From an uncultured Nocardioides sp. (lineage in GTDB: Bacteria > Actinomycetota > Actinomycetes > Propionibacteriales > Nocardioidaceae), in contig NZ_CANKYS010000002.1 in assembly GCF_947488025.1 (NCBI RefSeq), forward strand, positions 310,001 through 374,000: DNA of 64,000 nt, given 5' to 3'. Both the position numbers and the translations under genes were made by a program. The notes under the pieces are model-generated. The model worked only from the letters and a program-made list of their open reading frames with translations. It was not told where the DNA came from and did no database searches. Positions 17,318-28,022 of the stretch are shown here, piece by piece (within the stretch, counting starts at the first letter, position 1; each line of letters begins with the position of its first letter).

Positions 17318-17887
17318 ATGTCGCACCAGCACCCGCCGGCAGGCGGTGGCCCGAGCGCCGACGTGTCCGTACGCGTCGCCTGGGCCGACGACGCCGCGGC
17401 CATCGCGGCCGTCCAGGTCCGCGCGTGGCCCGACCTCTACGCCGGCCTGCTGCCGGCAGAGGTCCTCCCGACCGATGTCGACGCCGTGGCCGCGCAGTGG
17501 CGCGAGGCGATGTCGCGGCCCGCCGACGCCCGCAACCGGGTCCTCGTCGCCCTCGAGCGCAACCGCGTGGTGGGCTTCGCCCTGACCTCGCCGGCGGCCG
17601 ACCCCGACTGCGACCCGGTGGCCGACGGCGAGCTCGCCGAGGTGACGCTCGACCCCGCCGAGCGGGCCAAGGGACACGGCTCCCGACTGCTCCAGGCGGC
17701 CGTCGACACGCTCGCTGCCGACCGCTTCACCCGGGCCGTCACCTGGGTCAACGCCGGCGACGACGCCCTGCGGACCTTCCTGACCGACGCCGGCTGGGCA
17801 GCCGACACCGCCCACCGCGAGCTCGACCTCGACGGCACCGGGGCGACCACCGTCAAGCAGGTGCGCCTCCACACCGCGATCGCCTGA
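17318..17887 (+). CDS. GNAT-family N-acetyltransferase
   Basis: 189-aa acetyltransferase. Motif A is LAEVTLDPAERAKGHGSRLLQAAVD (about 107-131), with KGHGSRL as the CoA pyrophosphate loop, followed by AVTWVNAGDDALRTFLTDAGW. ATG 17318 is 10 nt after the DUF3043 stop, so the two are probably co-transcribed. Substrate unknown. Confidence 0.82.
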   Translation: MSHQHPPAGGGPSADVSVRVAWADDAAAIAAVQVRAWPDLYAGLLPAEVLPTDVDAVAAQWREAMSRPADARNRVLVALERNRVVGFALTSPAADPDCDPVADGELAEVTLDPAERAKGHGSRLLQAAVDTLAADRFTRAVTWVNAGDDALRTFLTDAGWAADTAHRELDLDGTGATTVKQVRLHTAIA

Positions 17888-17945
17888 CGCCGACCCGGCC
17901 TGGGCGACCGATCCTGCAATCCACCCCTGAGGCGCTTGCTTTTCC

Positions 17946-17961
17946 TGTGACGCGCGTCACC
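17946..17961 (+). promoter_or_regulatory. CRP/GlxR-type operator
   Basis: TGTGACGCGCGTCACC fits TGTGA-N6-TCACA with one mismatch and has a perfect 14-bp palindrome at its core. It lies 44 nt before the ATG of the small membrane protein. Its use by a cAMP-responsive regulator is inferred. Confidence 0.5.
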
Positions 17962-18004
17962 ATGGAGTGACCGGCCACCTCGCCGGCAGACCACGGGGGT
18001 CCAG

Positions 18005-18232
18005 ATGCTAGGTCCGCTTCCCGCACTACACAGGTTCGTGCTCGTCATCGCCGCGCTCGTCGTCTGCGTCGGCATCGGTCTCTGGTTCGTCGCCGTTCCC
18101 GAGATCCCGCTCAACCTCCGCGTCGGGCTCGTCGCCGGGGCCACGGCCGGCGTCGCGGCGGGGTTCGTGCTGGTCCACGACTTCCACCAGCGGCAGGGCC
18201 GGACCGCTCGCGTACGCCGTCGTCTGCACTGA
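18005..18232 (+). CDS. Small two-helix membrane protein
   Basis: 75-aa hypothetical protein from ATG 18005. Two predicted membrane helices (about 9-30 and 37-57) are followed by a short basic tail (HDFHQRQGRTARVRRRLH). No family recognised. A CRP-like palindrome upstream gives it an apparent regulatory site of its own, which supports it being a real gene. Confidence 0.6.
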   Translation: MLGPLPALHRFVLVIAALVVCVGIGLWFVAVPEIPLNLRVGLVAGATAGVAAGFVLVHDFHQRQGRTARVRRRLH

Positions 18233-18265
18233 GGACGCGCCACCGGGAACGGCCGTGGCATGACC

Positions 18266-18271
18266 TAGCCT
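18266..18271 (+). promoter_or_regulatory. Leaderless -10 element of azlC
   Basis: TAGCCT followed by exactly 6 nt and GTG 18278. Confidence 0.55.
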
Positions 18272-18277
18272 CGGGGC

Positions 18278-19009
18278 GTGTCCGACGCCGTCCTCGACCC
18301 CGGTGAGCGGAGCGCCATCGTCCGCGACAGCCTCGCCGTGGGGCTGGCCACCGGGGCCTACGGGCTCGGGTTCGGTGCCGTGTCGGTCGCCTCGGGCCTG
18401 AGCATCGCCCAGACGTGCGTCCTGTCCCTGCTGATGTTCACCGGGGCCAGCCAGTTCGCGCTCGTCGGTGTCGTGGCCGCGGGTGGCGCGCCTCTGTCGG
18501 GTGCGGCCACGGCACTGCTCCTCGGCACCCGCAACACCCTCTACGGCCTCCGGATGGCCCCGCTGCTGCGGTGGCGCGGGTGGCGGCGGGCGGCGGCCGC
18601 CCACGTGCTGATCGACGAGTCGACCGCGATGGGTGTCAGCCGCGGCACGAGGGAGGGCGTCCGGTTGGGCTTCCTCACCACCGGCGTCTCGGTCTTCGTC
18701 CTGTGGAACCTCGCGACCGCGGCCGGGGCGCTCGCCGGGGACGCCGTCGGCGACCCCCGGACCTTCGGCCTCGACGCGGCCGTCGGCGCCGCGTTCCTGG
18801 CCCTGCTCTGGCCCCGGCTGCGCGACCGTCGCAACGTCCTCGTCGCGGTGCTCGCCGCGGCGGTGGCGCTGACGATGGTGCCGATCACCGCTGCGGGCGT
18901 GCCGGTGCTGGCCGCGGGCGGTGTGGCCCTGCTCGTGGGGGTCATCGGGAAGAGGCAGGACCCGACCGAGGTTCCCGGTCCCGACGACGTCGCGGGGGGC
19001 CACCGCTGA
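18278..19009 (+). CDS. azlC: AzlC-family branched-chain amino acid exporter, large subunit
   Basis: 243-aa inner-membrane permease with about seven helices. The family signature GAYGLGFGAVSVASGLSIAQTC and LSLLMFTGASQFALVGVVAAGGAP is near the N-terminus, with LLLGTRNTLYGLRM following. The GTG start 18278 sits 6 nt after a -10 hexamer. With AzlD it exports branched-chain amino acids or analogues in other bacteria; the substrate here is inferred from the family. Confidence 0.9.
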   Translation: MSDAVLDPGERSAIVRDSLAVGLATGAYGLGFGAVSVASGLSIAQTCVLSLLMFTGASQFALVGVVAAGGAPLSGAATALLLGTRNTLYGLRMAPLLRWRGWRRAAAAHVLIDESTAMGVSRGTREGVRLGFLTTGVSVFVLWNLATAAGALAGDAVGDPRTFGLDAAVGAAFLALLWPRLRDRRNVLVAVLAAAVALTMVPITAAGVPVLAAGGVALLVGVIGKRQDPTEVPGPDDVAGGHR

Positions 19010-19305
19010 TGTGGACCGCTGTCCTGCTGGCCGGTGTCGGCTGCTACCTGCTCAAGCTCGCCGGGCTGTCGCTGCCCGAGCGGGTGCTCGAGCACCCCAC
19101 GGTCGAGCGGGTGGCCGACCTCATCCCGGTGGCGCTGCTCGCCGCCCTGGTCGCCGTGCAGACGTTCTCGTCGGGCTCCGAGCTGACGCTCGACGCGCGG
19201 GCCCTCGGCCTCGGCTTCGCCGTGGTGGCGCTGCTGCTGCGGATGCCCTTCCTGGTCGTGGTCGTGGGGGCGTCGGTCGTGGCGGCTGTGACTCGCCTCG
19301 TCTGA
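19009..19305 (+). CDS. azlD: AzlD-family small permease subunit
   Basis: 98-aa protein with three hydrophobic segments (about 4-20, 37-54, 69-96) and the family stretch VADLIPVALLAALVAVQTF. ATG 19009 overlaps the azlC stop, so the two subunits are coupled. The following 19306-19461 contains no gene or clear signal. Confidence 0.88.
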   Translation: MWTAVLLAGVGCYLLKLAGLSLPERVLEHPTVERVADLIPVALLAALVAVQTFSSGSELTLDARALGLGFAVVALLLRMPFLVVVVGASVVAAVTRLV

Positions 19306-19461
19306 CGCCCCCACTCTCCCCGTGGATCGGCTGGGGTGGTCAGCCGACCGGGACGGCGCTCCAGGCGGCGGCCACAGCGTCGTGCTGGGCCGAGCCGGGG
19401 GCCCGAGCGGCCCCGCGTCCGACCAACGAACGGTCCTCGCGCCGGGTTACGCCGGCCGGGG

Positions 19462-20824
<1,363 letters not shown>

Positions 20825-20860
20825 GCGCAGCACGGAGCGCAGCGACGGACTGCGCTGATG

Positions 20861-20920
20861 GTGGTTGAGCAAGCGGCACGGCTGAGCTTGCGAAGCCGTG
20901 ACCCGCGTGTCGAAACCCGG
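20861..20920 (+). repeat. 3'-end repeat downstream of the methyltransferase
   Basis: Starts GTGGTTGAGCAAGCGG and ends GTCGAAACCCGG, like the ends of the 93-bp repeat, but the centre differs (GGCTGAGCTTGCGAAGCC). It lies in the sense direction of the upstream gene. Confidence 0.75.
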
Positions 20921-20955
20921 AGAGCCGAGAAGCAGCCCCAGCCCAAGCGGGCCTT

Positions 20956-20992
20956 GGTTTCGACACGCTCGCTTCGCTCGCTGCTCAACCAG
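20956..20992 (-). repeat. 3'-end repeat downstream of the M16 peptidase
   Basis: On the minus strand it reads TTGAGCAGCGAGCGAAGCG...GTGTCGAAACC, a short version of the same family facing the previous copy. Each member belongs to the gene it follows, so the two lie convergently. Two further CTCAACCAGCGG/GTCAACCAGC fragments follow at 21004-21034. Confidence 0.75.
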
Positions 20993-21023
20993 CGGCAGGC
21001 ACGCTCAACCAGCGGCGAACGGG

Positions 21024-22337
21024 TCAACCAGCAGCGGCCGGGCCGACCACCGCGAGCAGCTCGGGCTGGGTGAACAGCTCGTGCGCGAGGGCGGCGACGT
21101 CCTCGGTCGTGACGGCCTCGATGCGCGCGACGACCTCGTCGATGGTGAGCAGCTCGTCGTGGACGAGCTCGACCTTGCCGATGCGCGACATCCGCGAGCC
21201 GGAGTCCTCGAGCCCGAGCACCAGGCCGCCCTTGAGCTGGCCCTTGCCGCGCTCGACCTCCTCGTCGGTCAGCCCCTCGGCCGCGACCTTGGCGAGCTCG
21301 TTGCGCACGGTCTCCAGCACGGCGTCGTACTTGCCCGGCAGGCAGCCGACCGAGACCCCCACGACGCCGGCGTCGGCGTGGTGGGTGGCGAAGGAGTAGA
21401 CCGAGTAGGCCAGGCCGCGCAGCTCGCGCACCTCCTGGAACATCCGCGACGAGGTGCCACCGCCGAGGGCCGTGTTGAGCACGCCGAGGGTGTAGCGGCG
21501 CGGGTCGGTGCGGGTCAGTCCCTTGACACCCAGGACGAGGTTGACCTGCTCCTGCGGACGCACGGTGCGCGTCTCGCCGGGCTGCACCTTGCGGGCGCGC
21601 TCGGACTGCTCCGACGGGGTCGGGTCGGCCTCGCCCTCGAGGAAACCGCCGCGACCGAAGGCCTGGCGGACCTGTCGTACGACGGTCGCGTGGTCGACGT
21701 TGCCGGCGACGGACACGACCATGTTGTCGGGGCGGTAGTGGCGCCGGTAGAAGCGGTGGATCTGCGCCCGCGTCAGCGCGGTGATCGAGGCCTCGGTGCC
21801 GGCGATCGGACGACCGAGCGGGGTGTCGCCCCACGCCTGCTGCGCGAACAGGTTGTGCACCACGTCGTCGGGGTCGTCGTCGTGCATCGCGATCTCGTCG
21901 AGGATGACGTCGCGCTCGGCCTCCACGTCGGCCGCGGCGATCGTCGAGGCGGTCACCATGTCGCCGAGCACGTCGACCGCGGTGCCGAGGTCCTCGTCGA
22001 GGACCCGCGCGTGGTAGACGGTGTACTCCTTGGTGGTGAAGGCGTTGAACTCCCCTCCTACCGCGTCGAGCGCCACGGAGATGTCCATCGCCGTGCGCTC
22101 CGGGGTGCCCTTGAAGAGCAGGTGCTCGAGGAAGTGCGAGCAGCCGTGCAGCGCGGGCGTCTCGTCGCGTGAGCCGACCGCGACCCACACGCCGATGCTC
22201 GCCGACCGGGTGCCGGCCATCTGCTCGGTGACGACCCGCAGGCCGCTGGGCAGGACCGTACGTCGTACGCGTGAGGTGACGGCGCCGTCGGCGTCCTTCA
22301 CCGTGTGGAGGGTGCGGGTGGTGCCGTTCTTCTGCAC
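21024..22337 (-). CDS. M16-family zinc peptidase (pitrilysin/MPP-like)
   Basis: 437-aa protein with the inverted zinc motif HFLEH (His68, Glu71, His72) and the distal AERDVILDEIAMHDDDP glutamate region typical of the mitochondrial-processing-peptidase beta type. The C-terminal half is the second M16 domain with GGGTSSRMFQEVRELRGLAYSVYS. No signal peptide, so cytoplasmic. GTG 22337 has AAGGA upstream. It follows pnp (99 nt), the usual actinobacterial order; the natural substrate is not established. Confidence 0.92.
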   Translation of the reverse strand: MQKNGTTRTLHTVKDADGAVTSRVRRTVLPSGLRVVTEQMAGTRSASIGVWVAVGSRDETPALHGCSHFLEHLLFKGTPERTAMDISVALDAVGGEFNAFTTKEYTVYHARVLDEDLGTAVDVLGDMVTASTIAAADVEAERDVILDEIAMHDDDPDDVVHNLFAQQAWGDTPLGRPIAGTEASITALTRAQIHRFYRRHYRPDNMVVSVAGNVDHATVVRQVRQAFGRGGFLEGEADPTPSEQSERARKVQPGETRTVRPQEQVNLVLGVKGLTRTDPRRYTLGVLNTALGGGTSSRMFQEVRELRGLAYSVYSFATHHADAGVVGVSVGCLPGKYDAVLETVRNELAKVAAEGLTDEEVERGKGQLKGGLVLGLEDSGSRMSRIGKVELVHDELLTIDEVVARIEAVTTEDVAALAHELFTQPELLAVVGPAAAG

Positions 22338-22435
22338 GAAGGTCCTTCCGGGCGGAGCATGGGTGGAACGGGGTGAAGCGCCACGACCGGCCGGCCTGAC
22401 GGCCGACCGGTCGTGGATGGAGCAGGAGCGTCAGG

Positions 22436-24673
22436 TCACTCGGCGTCCGTGGCCTCGGGGGCGTCGGCGGACTCCTCGGAGCCGGCCTCGTCCTCCTCGA
22501 CGACGGGAACCAGCGACAGCTTGCCGCGGTCGTCGATCTCGGCGATCTTGACCTGGACCTTCTGGCCCACGGCCAGGACGTCCTCGACGGCCTCGACGCG
22601 CTTGCCGCCGGCGAGGGAGCGCAGCTTGCTGATGTGCAGCAGGCCGTCCTTGCCAGGCATCAGCGAGACGAAGGCACCGAAGTTGGTCGTCTTCACGACG
22701 GTGCCGAGGTAGCGCTCGCCGACCTCGGGCATCGTCGGGTTGGCGATCGCGTTGACCGCGGCCTTGGCAGCCTCGGCGGCCTCACCGTTGGTCGCACCGA
22801 TGTAGACCGTGCCGTCGTCCTCGATGGACAGCGTCGCGCCCGTGTCGTCCTGGATCTGGTTGATGACCTTGCCCTTGGGCCCGATGACCTCGCCGATCTT
22901 GTCGACGGGCACGCGCACGGTGATGATGCGCGGCGCGTGCACCGACATCTCCTCGGGCGCGTCGATGGCCTCGGCCATCACGTCGAGGATCGCCAGGCGC
23001 GCGTCGCGTGCCTGGGTCAGCGCGGCGGCCAGGACCTCGGCGGGGATGCCGTCGAGCTTGGTGTCGAGCTGGAGGGCCGTGACGAACTCGCGGGTGCCGG
23101 CGACCTTGAAGTCCATGTCGCCGAACGCGTCCTCGGCGCCGAGGATGTCGGTGAGCGCGACGTACTGGGTCTCGCCGTCGATCTCACCGGAGATGAGGCC
23201 CATCGCGATGCCGGCGACGGAGGCCTTGAGCGGCACACCGGCCTGCAGCAGCGACAGGGTCGAGGCGCAGACCGAGCCCATCGAGGTGGAGCCGTTGGAG
23301 CCCATGGCCTCGGAGAGCTGGCGGATCGCGTAGGGGAACTCCTCGCGGGTGGGCAGGACGGGCAGCAGCGCGCGGCGCGCCAGGGCGCCGTGGCCGACCT
23401 CGCGACGCTTGGGCGAGCCCACGCGGCCGGTCTCGCCGGTGGAGAACGGCGGGAAGACGTACTTGTGCATGTAGCGACGGTGCTTCTCCGGCGACAGCGT
23501 GTCGAGCTGCTGCTCCATCTTGAGCATGTCGAGGGTGGTGACACCCAGGATCTGGGTCTCGCCGCGCTCGAACAGCGCGGAGCCGTGGACGCGCGGGATC
23601 ACGTCGACCTCGGCATGCAGCGGACGGATGTCGGCGAGGCCGCGGCCGTCGATGCGGACCTTGTCGCGCAGGACGCGCTCGCGCACGACGTTCTTGGTGA
23701 CCGAGCGGAACGCGGCGCCGAGCTCCTTCTCGCGACCCTCGAACTGGTCGGCGAGCTTCTCGAGCAGGGCGACCTTGAGCTCGTCGGTGCGCGACTCGCG
23801 CTCCTGCTTGTCGCCGATCTGCATGGCGGCGGTCAGGTCGTCCTTCGCGGCGGCCTCGACGGCGGCGTAGACGTCGTCCTCGTAGTCGAGGAAGACCGGG
23901 AAGTCCTGGACCGGCTTGGCGGCCTCGGCGGCGAGCTGGGCCTGCGCCTCGACCAGCTGCTTGATGAAGGGCTTCGCGGCGTCGAGACCGCTGGCCACGA
24001 CCTCCTCGGTCGGCGCCTGGGCGCCACCCTGGATGAGGGCGATGGTCTCCTCGGGAGCCTCGGCCTCGACCATCATGATGGCGACGTCACCGGTGTCGGT
24101 GACGCGACCGGCGACGACCATGTCGAAGACGGCCGACTCGAGCTGCGAGTGGCTCGGGAAGGCCACCCACTGGCCGTCGATGAGCGCCACGCGGACGCCG
24201 CCGACGGGGCCGGAGAACGGCAGGCCCGAGAGCTGGGTGGACAGCGACGCGGCGTTGATGGCCAGCACGTCGTAGGGCTGGTCGGGGTCGAGCGCCATGA
24301 CGGTGATGACGACCTGGACCTCGTTGCGCAGGCCCTTCTTGAAGGTCGGGCGCAGCGGGCGGTCGATGAGGCGGCAGGTGAGGATCGCGTCCTCGCCCGG
24401 GCGACCCTCGGAGCGGAAGAAGGAGCCGGGGATCTGGCCCACGGCGTACATCCGCTCCTCGACGTCGATGGTCAGGGGGAAGAAGTCGAAGTGGTCCTTC
24501 GGCGTCTTGCCCGCGGTCGTCGCCGAGAGCAGCATGGTCTCGTCGTCGAGGTAGGCCGTGACGGAGCCGGCGGCCTGACGGGCCAGCAGGCCGGTCTCGA
24601 ACTTGACGGTGCGCTGGCCGAACTTGCCGTTGTCGAGGACGGTCTCGACAGCGGAGATGATGGGTTCACTCAT
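22436..24673 (-). CDS. pnp: Polyribonucleotide nucleotidyltransferase
   Basis: 745-aa phosphorolytic 3'-5' exoribonuclease. Two RNase PH-like domains (about 10-230 and 330-550, with an alpha-helical linker), then a KH domain ([21 protein letters not shown]) and an S1 domain ([21 protein letters not shown]), ending in an acidic tail. Active-site regions [25 protein letters not shown] and the second-domain [19 protein letters not shown] are intact. ATG 24673 gives the standard [16 protein letters not shown] start. A 16-bp palindrome sits 3-18 nt before the start and would occlude the ribosome site, which may mediate autoregulation. Confidence 0.97.
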   Translation of the reverse strand: MSEPIISAVETVLDNGKFGQRTVKFETGLLARQAAGSVTAYLDDETMLLSATTAGKTPKDHFDFFPLTIDVEERMYAVGQIPGSFFRSEGRPGEDAILTCRLIDRPLRPTFKKGLRNEVQVVITVMALDPDQPYDVLAINAASLSTQLSGLPFSGPVGGVRVALIDGQWVAFPSHSQLESAVFDMVVAGRVTDTGDVAIMMVEAEAPEETIALIQGGAQAPTEEVVASGLDAAKPFIKQLVEAQAQLAAEAAKPVQDFPVFLDYEDDVYAAVEAAAKDDLTAAMQIGDKQERESRTDELKVALLEKLADQFEGREKELGAAFRSVTKNVVRERVLRDKVRIDGRGLADIRPLHAEVDVIPRVHGSALFERGETQILGVTTLDMLKMEQQLDTLSPEKHRRYMHKYVFPPFSTGETGRVGSPKRREVGHGALARRALLPVLPTREEFPYAIRQLSEAMGSNGSTSMGSVCASTLSLLQAGVPLKASVAGIAMGLISGEIDGETQYVALTDILGAEDAFGDMDFKVAGTREFVTALQLDTKLDGIPAEVLAAALTQARDARLAILDVMAEAIDAPEEMSVHAPRIITVRVPVDKIGEVIGPKGKVINQIQDDTGATLSIEDDGTVYIGATNGEAAEAAKAAVNAIANPTMPEVGERYLGTVVKTTNFGAFVSLMPGKDGLLHISKLRSLAGGKRVEAVEDVLAVGQKVQVKIAEIDDRGKLSLVPVVEEDEAGSEESADAPEATDAE

Positions 24674-24675
24674 GG

Positions 24676-24691
24676 AAGCAGGATCCTGCTT
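24676..24691 (-). promoter_or_regulatory. Palindrome over the pnp ribosome-binding site
   Basis: AAGCAGGATCCTGCTT, a perfect 16-bp palindrome; its AGGA would otherwise be the Shine-Dalgarno sequence of pnp. The rest of the 24674-25015 gap (342 bp) holds no gene. It contains a GC-rich stretch with short stems, an AT-richer patch (24855-24885) that could carry a pnp promoter, and the hairpin listed next. Confidence 0.5.
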
Positions 24692-24888
24692 TCTCTTCGC
24701 GGAGCGATCCGCGGCGTCCACCCCTCATGTGGTGGACCATCGAAGGTCCCGCGGGGCCGGTCTTCGATCGAGGCCCGCAGATCTGCCAGCCGGGGGCTGG
24801 GGATCTGAAGGCCACTACCGAGGACCGGGCGACGAGGCGGGTCGCTCCTGTTGGGTGTGTATGAAGTTATGTGCTCACGATAGCCATG

Positions 24889-24934
24889 TGCCAGGCCACA
24901 CCCGACTGAGCGGCGTCAGGGGCGTGGCCTGGCA
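24889..24934 (-). terminator. Hairpin downstream of rpsO
   Basis: An 11-bp perfect stem (TGCCAGGCCAC with its complement) with a 24-nt loop, about 80 nt after the rpsO stop. It could be a terminator or a processing site between rpsO and pnp. Confidence 0.5.
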
Positions 24935-25015
24935 AGGCGGAGGAGCGAAGGCGACCTGGGAGCGAAGCGGTCGTCGAGCGACGACAACGCAGCCAGGACG
25001 CGGCCATGGCGTCGC

Positions 25016-25291
25016 TCAGCGGCGGAGGCCGAGGCGCTCGACGATGGAGCGGTAGCGCTCGATCTCCGTCTTCTGGAGGTAGTTGAGCAGGCGACGGCGC
25101 TGGCCGACCAGGAGCAGCAGTCCACGACGGCTGTGGTGGTCGTGCTTGTGCGTCTTGAGGTGCTCGGTGAGGTGCGAGATGCGGTGGCTGAGCAGCGCGA
25201 TCTGGACCTCGGGGGAACCGGTGTCACCCTCGGTCAGGGCGTACTCGGCGATGATCTTCTTCTTGGTCTCCGCGTCGGTACCAATCGACAT
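25016..25291 (-). CDS. rpsO: 30S ribosomal protein S15
   Basis: 91-aa primary 16S rRNA-binding protein. Family stretches [49 protein letters not shown] and the C-terminal [13 protein letters not shown] are complete. ATG 25291 has AAGGAG 7 nt upstream. A TATGAT -10 at 25400-25405 would give a leader of about 100 nt, the region where S15 autoregulates in other bacteria. pnp is downstream on the same strand. Confidence 0.97.
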   Translation of the reverse strand: MSIGTDAETKKKIIAEYALTEGDTGSPEVQIALLSHRISHLTEHLKTHKHDHHSRRGLLLLVGQRRRLLNYLQKTEIERYRSIVERLGLRR

Positions 25292-25399
25292 GGGGGCTCC
25301 TTCGGTTCTCGTTGCGCGGCGCGCCCGGGCCTGTTCACCGGGGCACTCTGGTTCCGCGGCCGTCGTGACGGCGTCGTCGCCCTGCTGGGCAACCGCAGA

Positions 25400-25405
25400 A
25401 TCATA
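25400..25405 (-). promoter_or_regulatory. -10 element of rpsO
   Basis: TATGAT on the minus strand, the best -10 match in this part of the window. A TTGGGC lies 19 nt further upstream. Confidence 0.5.
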
Positions 25406-25463
25406 TCGAGACGCTGGACCACGGGCCCAATCCGCGCCGCGCGACGAGAGACCTACGAGCGGC

Positions 25464-25730
25464 TCAGACGGCCGGCGGGGCCGGCGGGTCGGACTCGCTG
25501 GTGCGCTGCGTCGAGGCCTGGCGGCCCTGCGCGTCGGTCGTGGTGGCGGTGGTGGTGTGGCGCCGCTTGGTGTTCTGCTGGACCATCGTCAACACGAGCC
25601 AGAGCACGCCGGCGACGACGAGGATCCAGCCCAGCGTGATGACCTCGAGGGGACCCACCTGCTGCTCGTTGAAGGCGAGCGCCAGGACCAGTCCGATGAC
25701 GATGAGGCCGATCGGCCCTCCGTAACCCAT
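25464..25730 (-). CDS. DUF6458-like small membrane protein
   Basis: 88-aa protein with two membrane helices (about 5-20 and 32-52) and a hydrophilic Thr/Gln/Ser-rich tail ([15 protein letters not shown]...). [21 protein letters not shown] and [21 protein letters not shown] match the short actinobacterial family DUF6458. Function unknown. ATG 25730; divergent from the oxidoreductase gene. Confidence 0.75.
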   Translation of the reverse strand: MGYGGPIGLIVIGLVLALAFNEQQVGPLEVITLGWILVVAGVLWLVLTMVQQNTKRRHTTTATTTDAQGRQASTQRTSESDPPAPPAV

Positions 25731-25860
25731 GTCGTGCTCCGTTCTGTCGGGGATGCCGCCCGGCGACCGAGGCGGTCTGGACCGGGCGGGGCAGAGTCTG
25801 GCGCGTGACCGGTCCGATGTCATCCCCCCGCGGGGGGGGCGACGTGCGACGATCGCTCGC

Positions 25861-28011
25861 ATGGAGAAGCGCATCGGCGTCTGCAACCTCTGCGAGGCGA
25901 TCTGCGGCCTCGAGCTGACGATCGAGGGACGTGAGGTCGTCGGGGTGCGCGGCAACAAGGCCGATCCCCTCTCCCGCGGGCACGTCTGCCCCAAGGGGGT
26001 CGCGATCGCCGACGTGTACGCCGACCCCGACCGGCTGCGTCGACCCGTGCGCCGCGTCGGCGAGGGCGCAGACGCCCGGTGGGAGGAGATCGGCTGGGAC
26101 GAGGCGTTCGACCTCGTCGCCGACCACCTCGCGCGCGTGATCAACGAGCACGGTGACGACGCGCTCGGCGTCTACCTCGGCAACCCCAACGCCCACAGCC
26201 TGGGGTCGATGACGCACGGCACCGCGATGTTCAAGTCGTTCCGCACCAGGAACCGCTACTCCGCCACCTCGGTCGACCAGCTCCCCCACCAGCTCGTCGC
26301 CCACCTCGTCTTCGGCCACCAGCTCTTCCTGCCGATCCCCGACATCGACCGCACCTCGTGGTTCCTGGTGGTCGGTGGCAACCCGATGGCCTCCAACGGC
26401 TCCCTGATGACGGTCCCCGACTTCCCGCAGCGGGTGCGCGACCTGCGGGCGCGCGGCGGCAGGATGGTCGTCCTCGACCCGCGCCGCACCGAGACCGCGA
26501 AGGTCGCCGACGAGCACCACTTCGTCCGGCCGGGCACCGACGCGTGGGTGCTGCTCGCGATGCTGCACGTCCTCACCACCGAGGCCTCCCCCGACGCCGC
26601 CCCCGACACCGCCCCCGACACCGCGCCCACCGTGCCGTCGTACGTCGACGGGCTCGACACGGTCGTCGCGCTCGTCGCCGACTTCACCCCCGAGCGCGCC
26701 GAGGCGATGAGCGGGCTGCCGGCCGCGGAGGTCCGCCGGCTCGCGCGCGAGCTGGCGGCCGCCGAGTCCGGCGTCGTCTACAGCCGGATCGGGGTGTCCG
26801 CCGGCCCGTGGGGCACGGTGTGCCAGTGGGCGGTCACCTGCCTCAACGTCATCACCGGCAACCTCGACCGGCCCGGCGGGGCCATGTTCACCACGCCGGC
26901 CATCGACGCCGTCGGCACCGGTCTCATCGGGCGCGGGCACCACGACGCATGGCGCTCGCGGGTCCGCGGGCTCCCGGAGACCGCGGGCGAGCTGCCGGTG
27001 GCGGCGCTGCGCGAGGAGATCGAGACGCCCGGCGAGGGCCAGGTGCGCGCCCTGCTCACGGTGGCGGGCAACCCGGTCCTGTCGACACCCGACGGCGCGA
27101 GGCTCGACGCCGCGCTGCCCGGCCTCGACTTCATGGCGGCGGTGGACATCTACGTCAACGAGACCACCCGGCACGCCGACGTGATCCTGCCGCCGACCAC
27201 CGCGCTCGAGCGCGACCACTACGACCTGGTCTTCCACCTCCTGGCCGTGCGCAACACGGCCCGGTTCACCCCCGCGGTGTTCGAGAAGGAGGCCGACCAG
27301 CGCCACGACTGGCAGATCTTCCGCGAGATCACCCTCCGCACGGCCGCTCGTCTGGAGCGCAAGGCCCCGCTCAAGAAGCGGCTCGTCCAGCGCGCCCGGC
27401 TGACCGCCAGCCCGACCTTCCTGATCGGGCAGCTGCTGCGCCGGGGGTCGAGCGGGGTGACGCTCACCAAGCTGCGGGCCCGACCCGCCGGCATCGACCT
27501 CGGCCCGCTGCGGGGCGGCCAGCTGCCGGGCCGTCTCCCGGCGCGCAGCAAGCGCGTGGACCTGGCGCCCGCGCTCGTGGTGGCGGACGTCGCGAGGCTC
27601 GCCGCCGTACCCGTTCCCACCGGTGACGAGCTGGTCCTGATCGGGCGTCGCCACCAGCGCGACTGCAACTCATGGATGCACAACTCCGAGCGGCTGACGC
27701 GCGGCCGGCCGCGCCACCAGCTGTTGATGAACCCCGACGACCTGGCGCGGCGCGCCATCGCCGACGGCTCCCGGGTGCGCGTGACGTCGCGCGTCGGGTC
27801 GGTCGAGGTCGAGGTGGCCGCGTCCGAGGACCTGATGCCGGGCGTGGTGTCCCTCCCCCACGGCTACGGGCACGCGGCGGAGGGCGTCCTGATGTCACGC
27901 AGCCGCGAGGTCCCGGGCGTCTCGGTCAACGACCTCACCGACCCCGAGCTGCTCGACGTGTCGGGCAACGCCGCGCTCAACGGCGTACCGGTCGCGGTCA
28001 CCGCCTGCTGA
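25861..28011 (+). CDS. Molybdopterin-dependent oxidoreductase (formate dehydrogenase/nitrate reductase type)
   Basis: 716-aa catalytic subunit. The N-terminal [4Fe-4S] site is seen as Cys8, Cys11, Cys15 and Cys43 (CNLCEAIC... HVCPKG), followed by the molybdopterin domain (WDEAFDLVADHLARV, YLGNPNAHS, VVGGNPMASN, VVLDPRRTET) and the C-terminal dinucleotide-binding domain with RDCNSWMHNSERLTRGR and PHGYGHAAEGV. No partner subunit, chaperone or molybdenum transporter adjoins it, so the electron partner and substrate are unknown. ATG 25861. A (PDTA)n-like acidic insert lies near 240-255. It ends in a nested inverted repeat. Confidence 0.9.
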   Translation: MEKRIGVCNLCEAICGLELTIEGREVVGVRGNKADPLSRGHVCPKGVAIADVYADPDRLRRPVRRVGEGADARWEEIGWDEAFDLVADHLARVINEHGDDALGVYLGNPNAHSLGSMTHGTAMFKSFRTRNRYSATSVDQLPHQLVAHLVFGHQLFLPIPDIDRTSWFLVVGGNPMASNGSLMTVPDFPQRVRDLRARGGRMVVLDPRRTETAKVADEHHFVRPGTDAWVLLAMLHVLTTEASPDAAPDTAPDTAPTVPSYVDGLDTVVALVADFTPERAEAMSGLPAAEVRRLARELAAAESGVVYSRIGVSAGPWGTVCQWAVTCLNVITGNLDRPGGAMFTTPAIDAVGTGLIGRGHHDAWRSRVRGLPETAGELPVAALREEIETPGEGQVRALLTVAGNPVLSTPDGARLDAALPGLDFMAAVDIYVNETTRHADVILPPTTALERDHYDLVFHLLAVRNTARFTPAVFEKEADQRHDWQIFREITLRTAARLERKAPLKKRLVQRARLTASPTFLIGQLLRRGSSGVTLTKLRARPAGIDLGPLRGGQLPGRLPARSKRVDLAPALVVADVARLAAVPVPTGDELVLIGRRHQRDCNSWMHNSERLTRGRPRHQLLMNPDDLARRAIADGSRVRVTSRVGSVEVEVAASEDLMPGVVSLPHGYGHAAEGVLMSRSREVPGVSVNDLTDPELLDVSGNAALNGVPVAVTAC

Positions 28012-28022
28012 GCACCGCCCCT

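Noticed and set aside
20825-21040. Possible CRISPR-like repeats (several CTCAACCAGCGG copies)
   Set aside because: Copies differ in length and orientation, have no regular spacers and no cas genes; they belong to the dispersed 3'-end repeat family.
22634-24808. Long plus-strand frame opposite pnp
   Set aside because: A shadow frame; no start signals or domains.
25453-27654. Long minus-strand frame opposite the molybdopterin oxidoreductase
   Set aside because: Low-complexity translation; the plus-strand gene has clear Fe-S and cofactor motifs.
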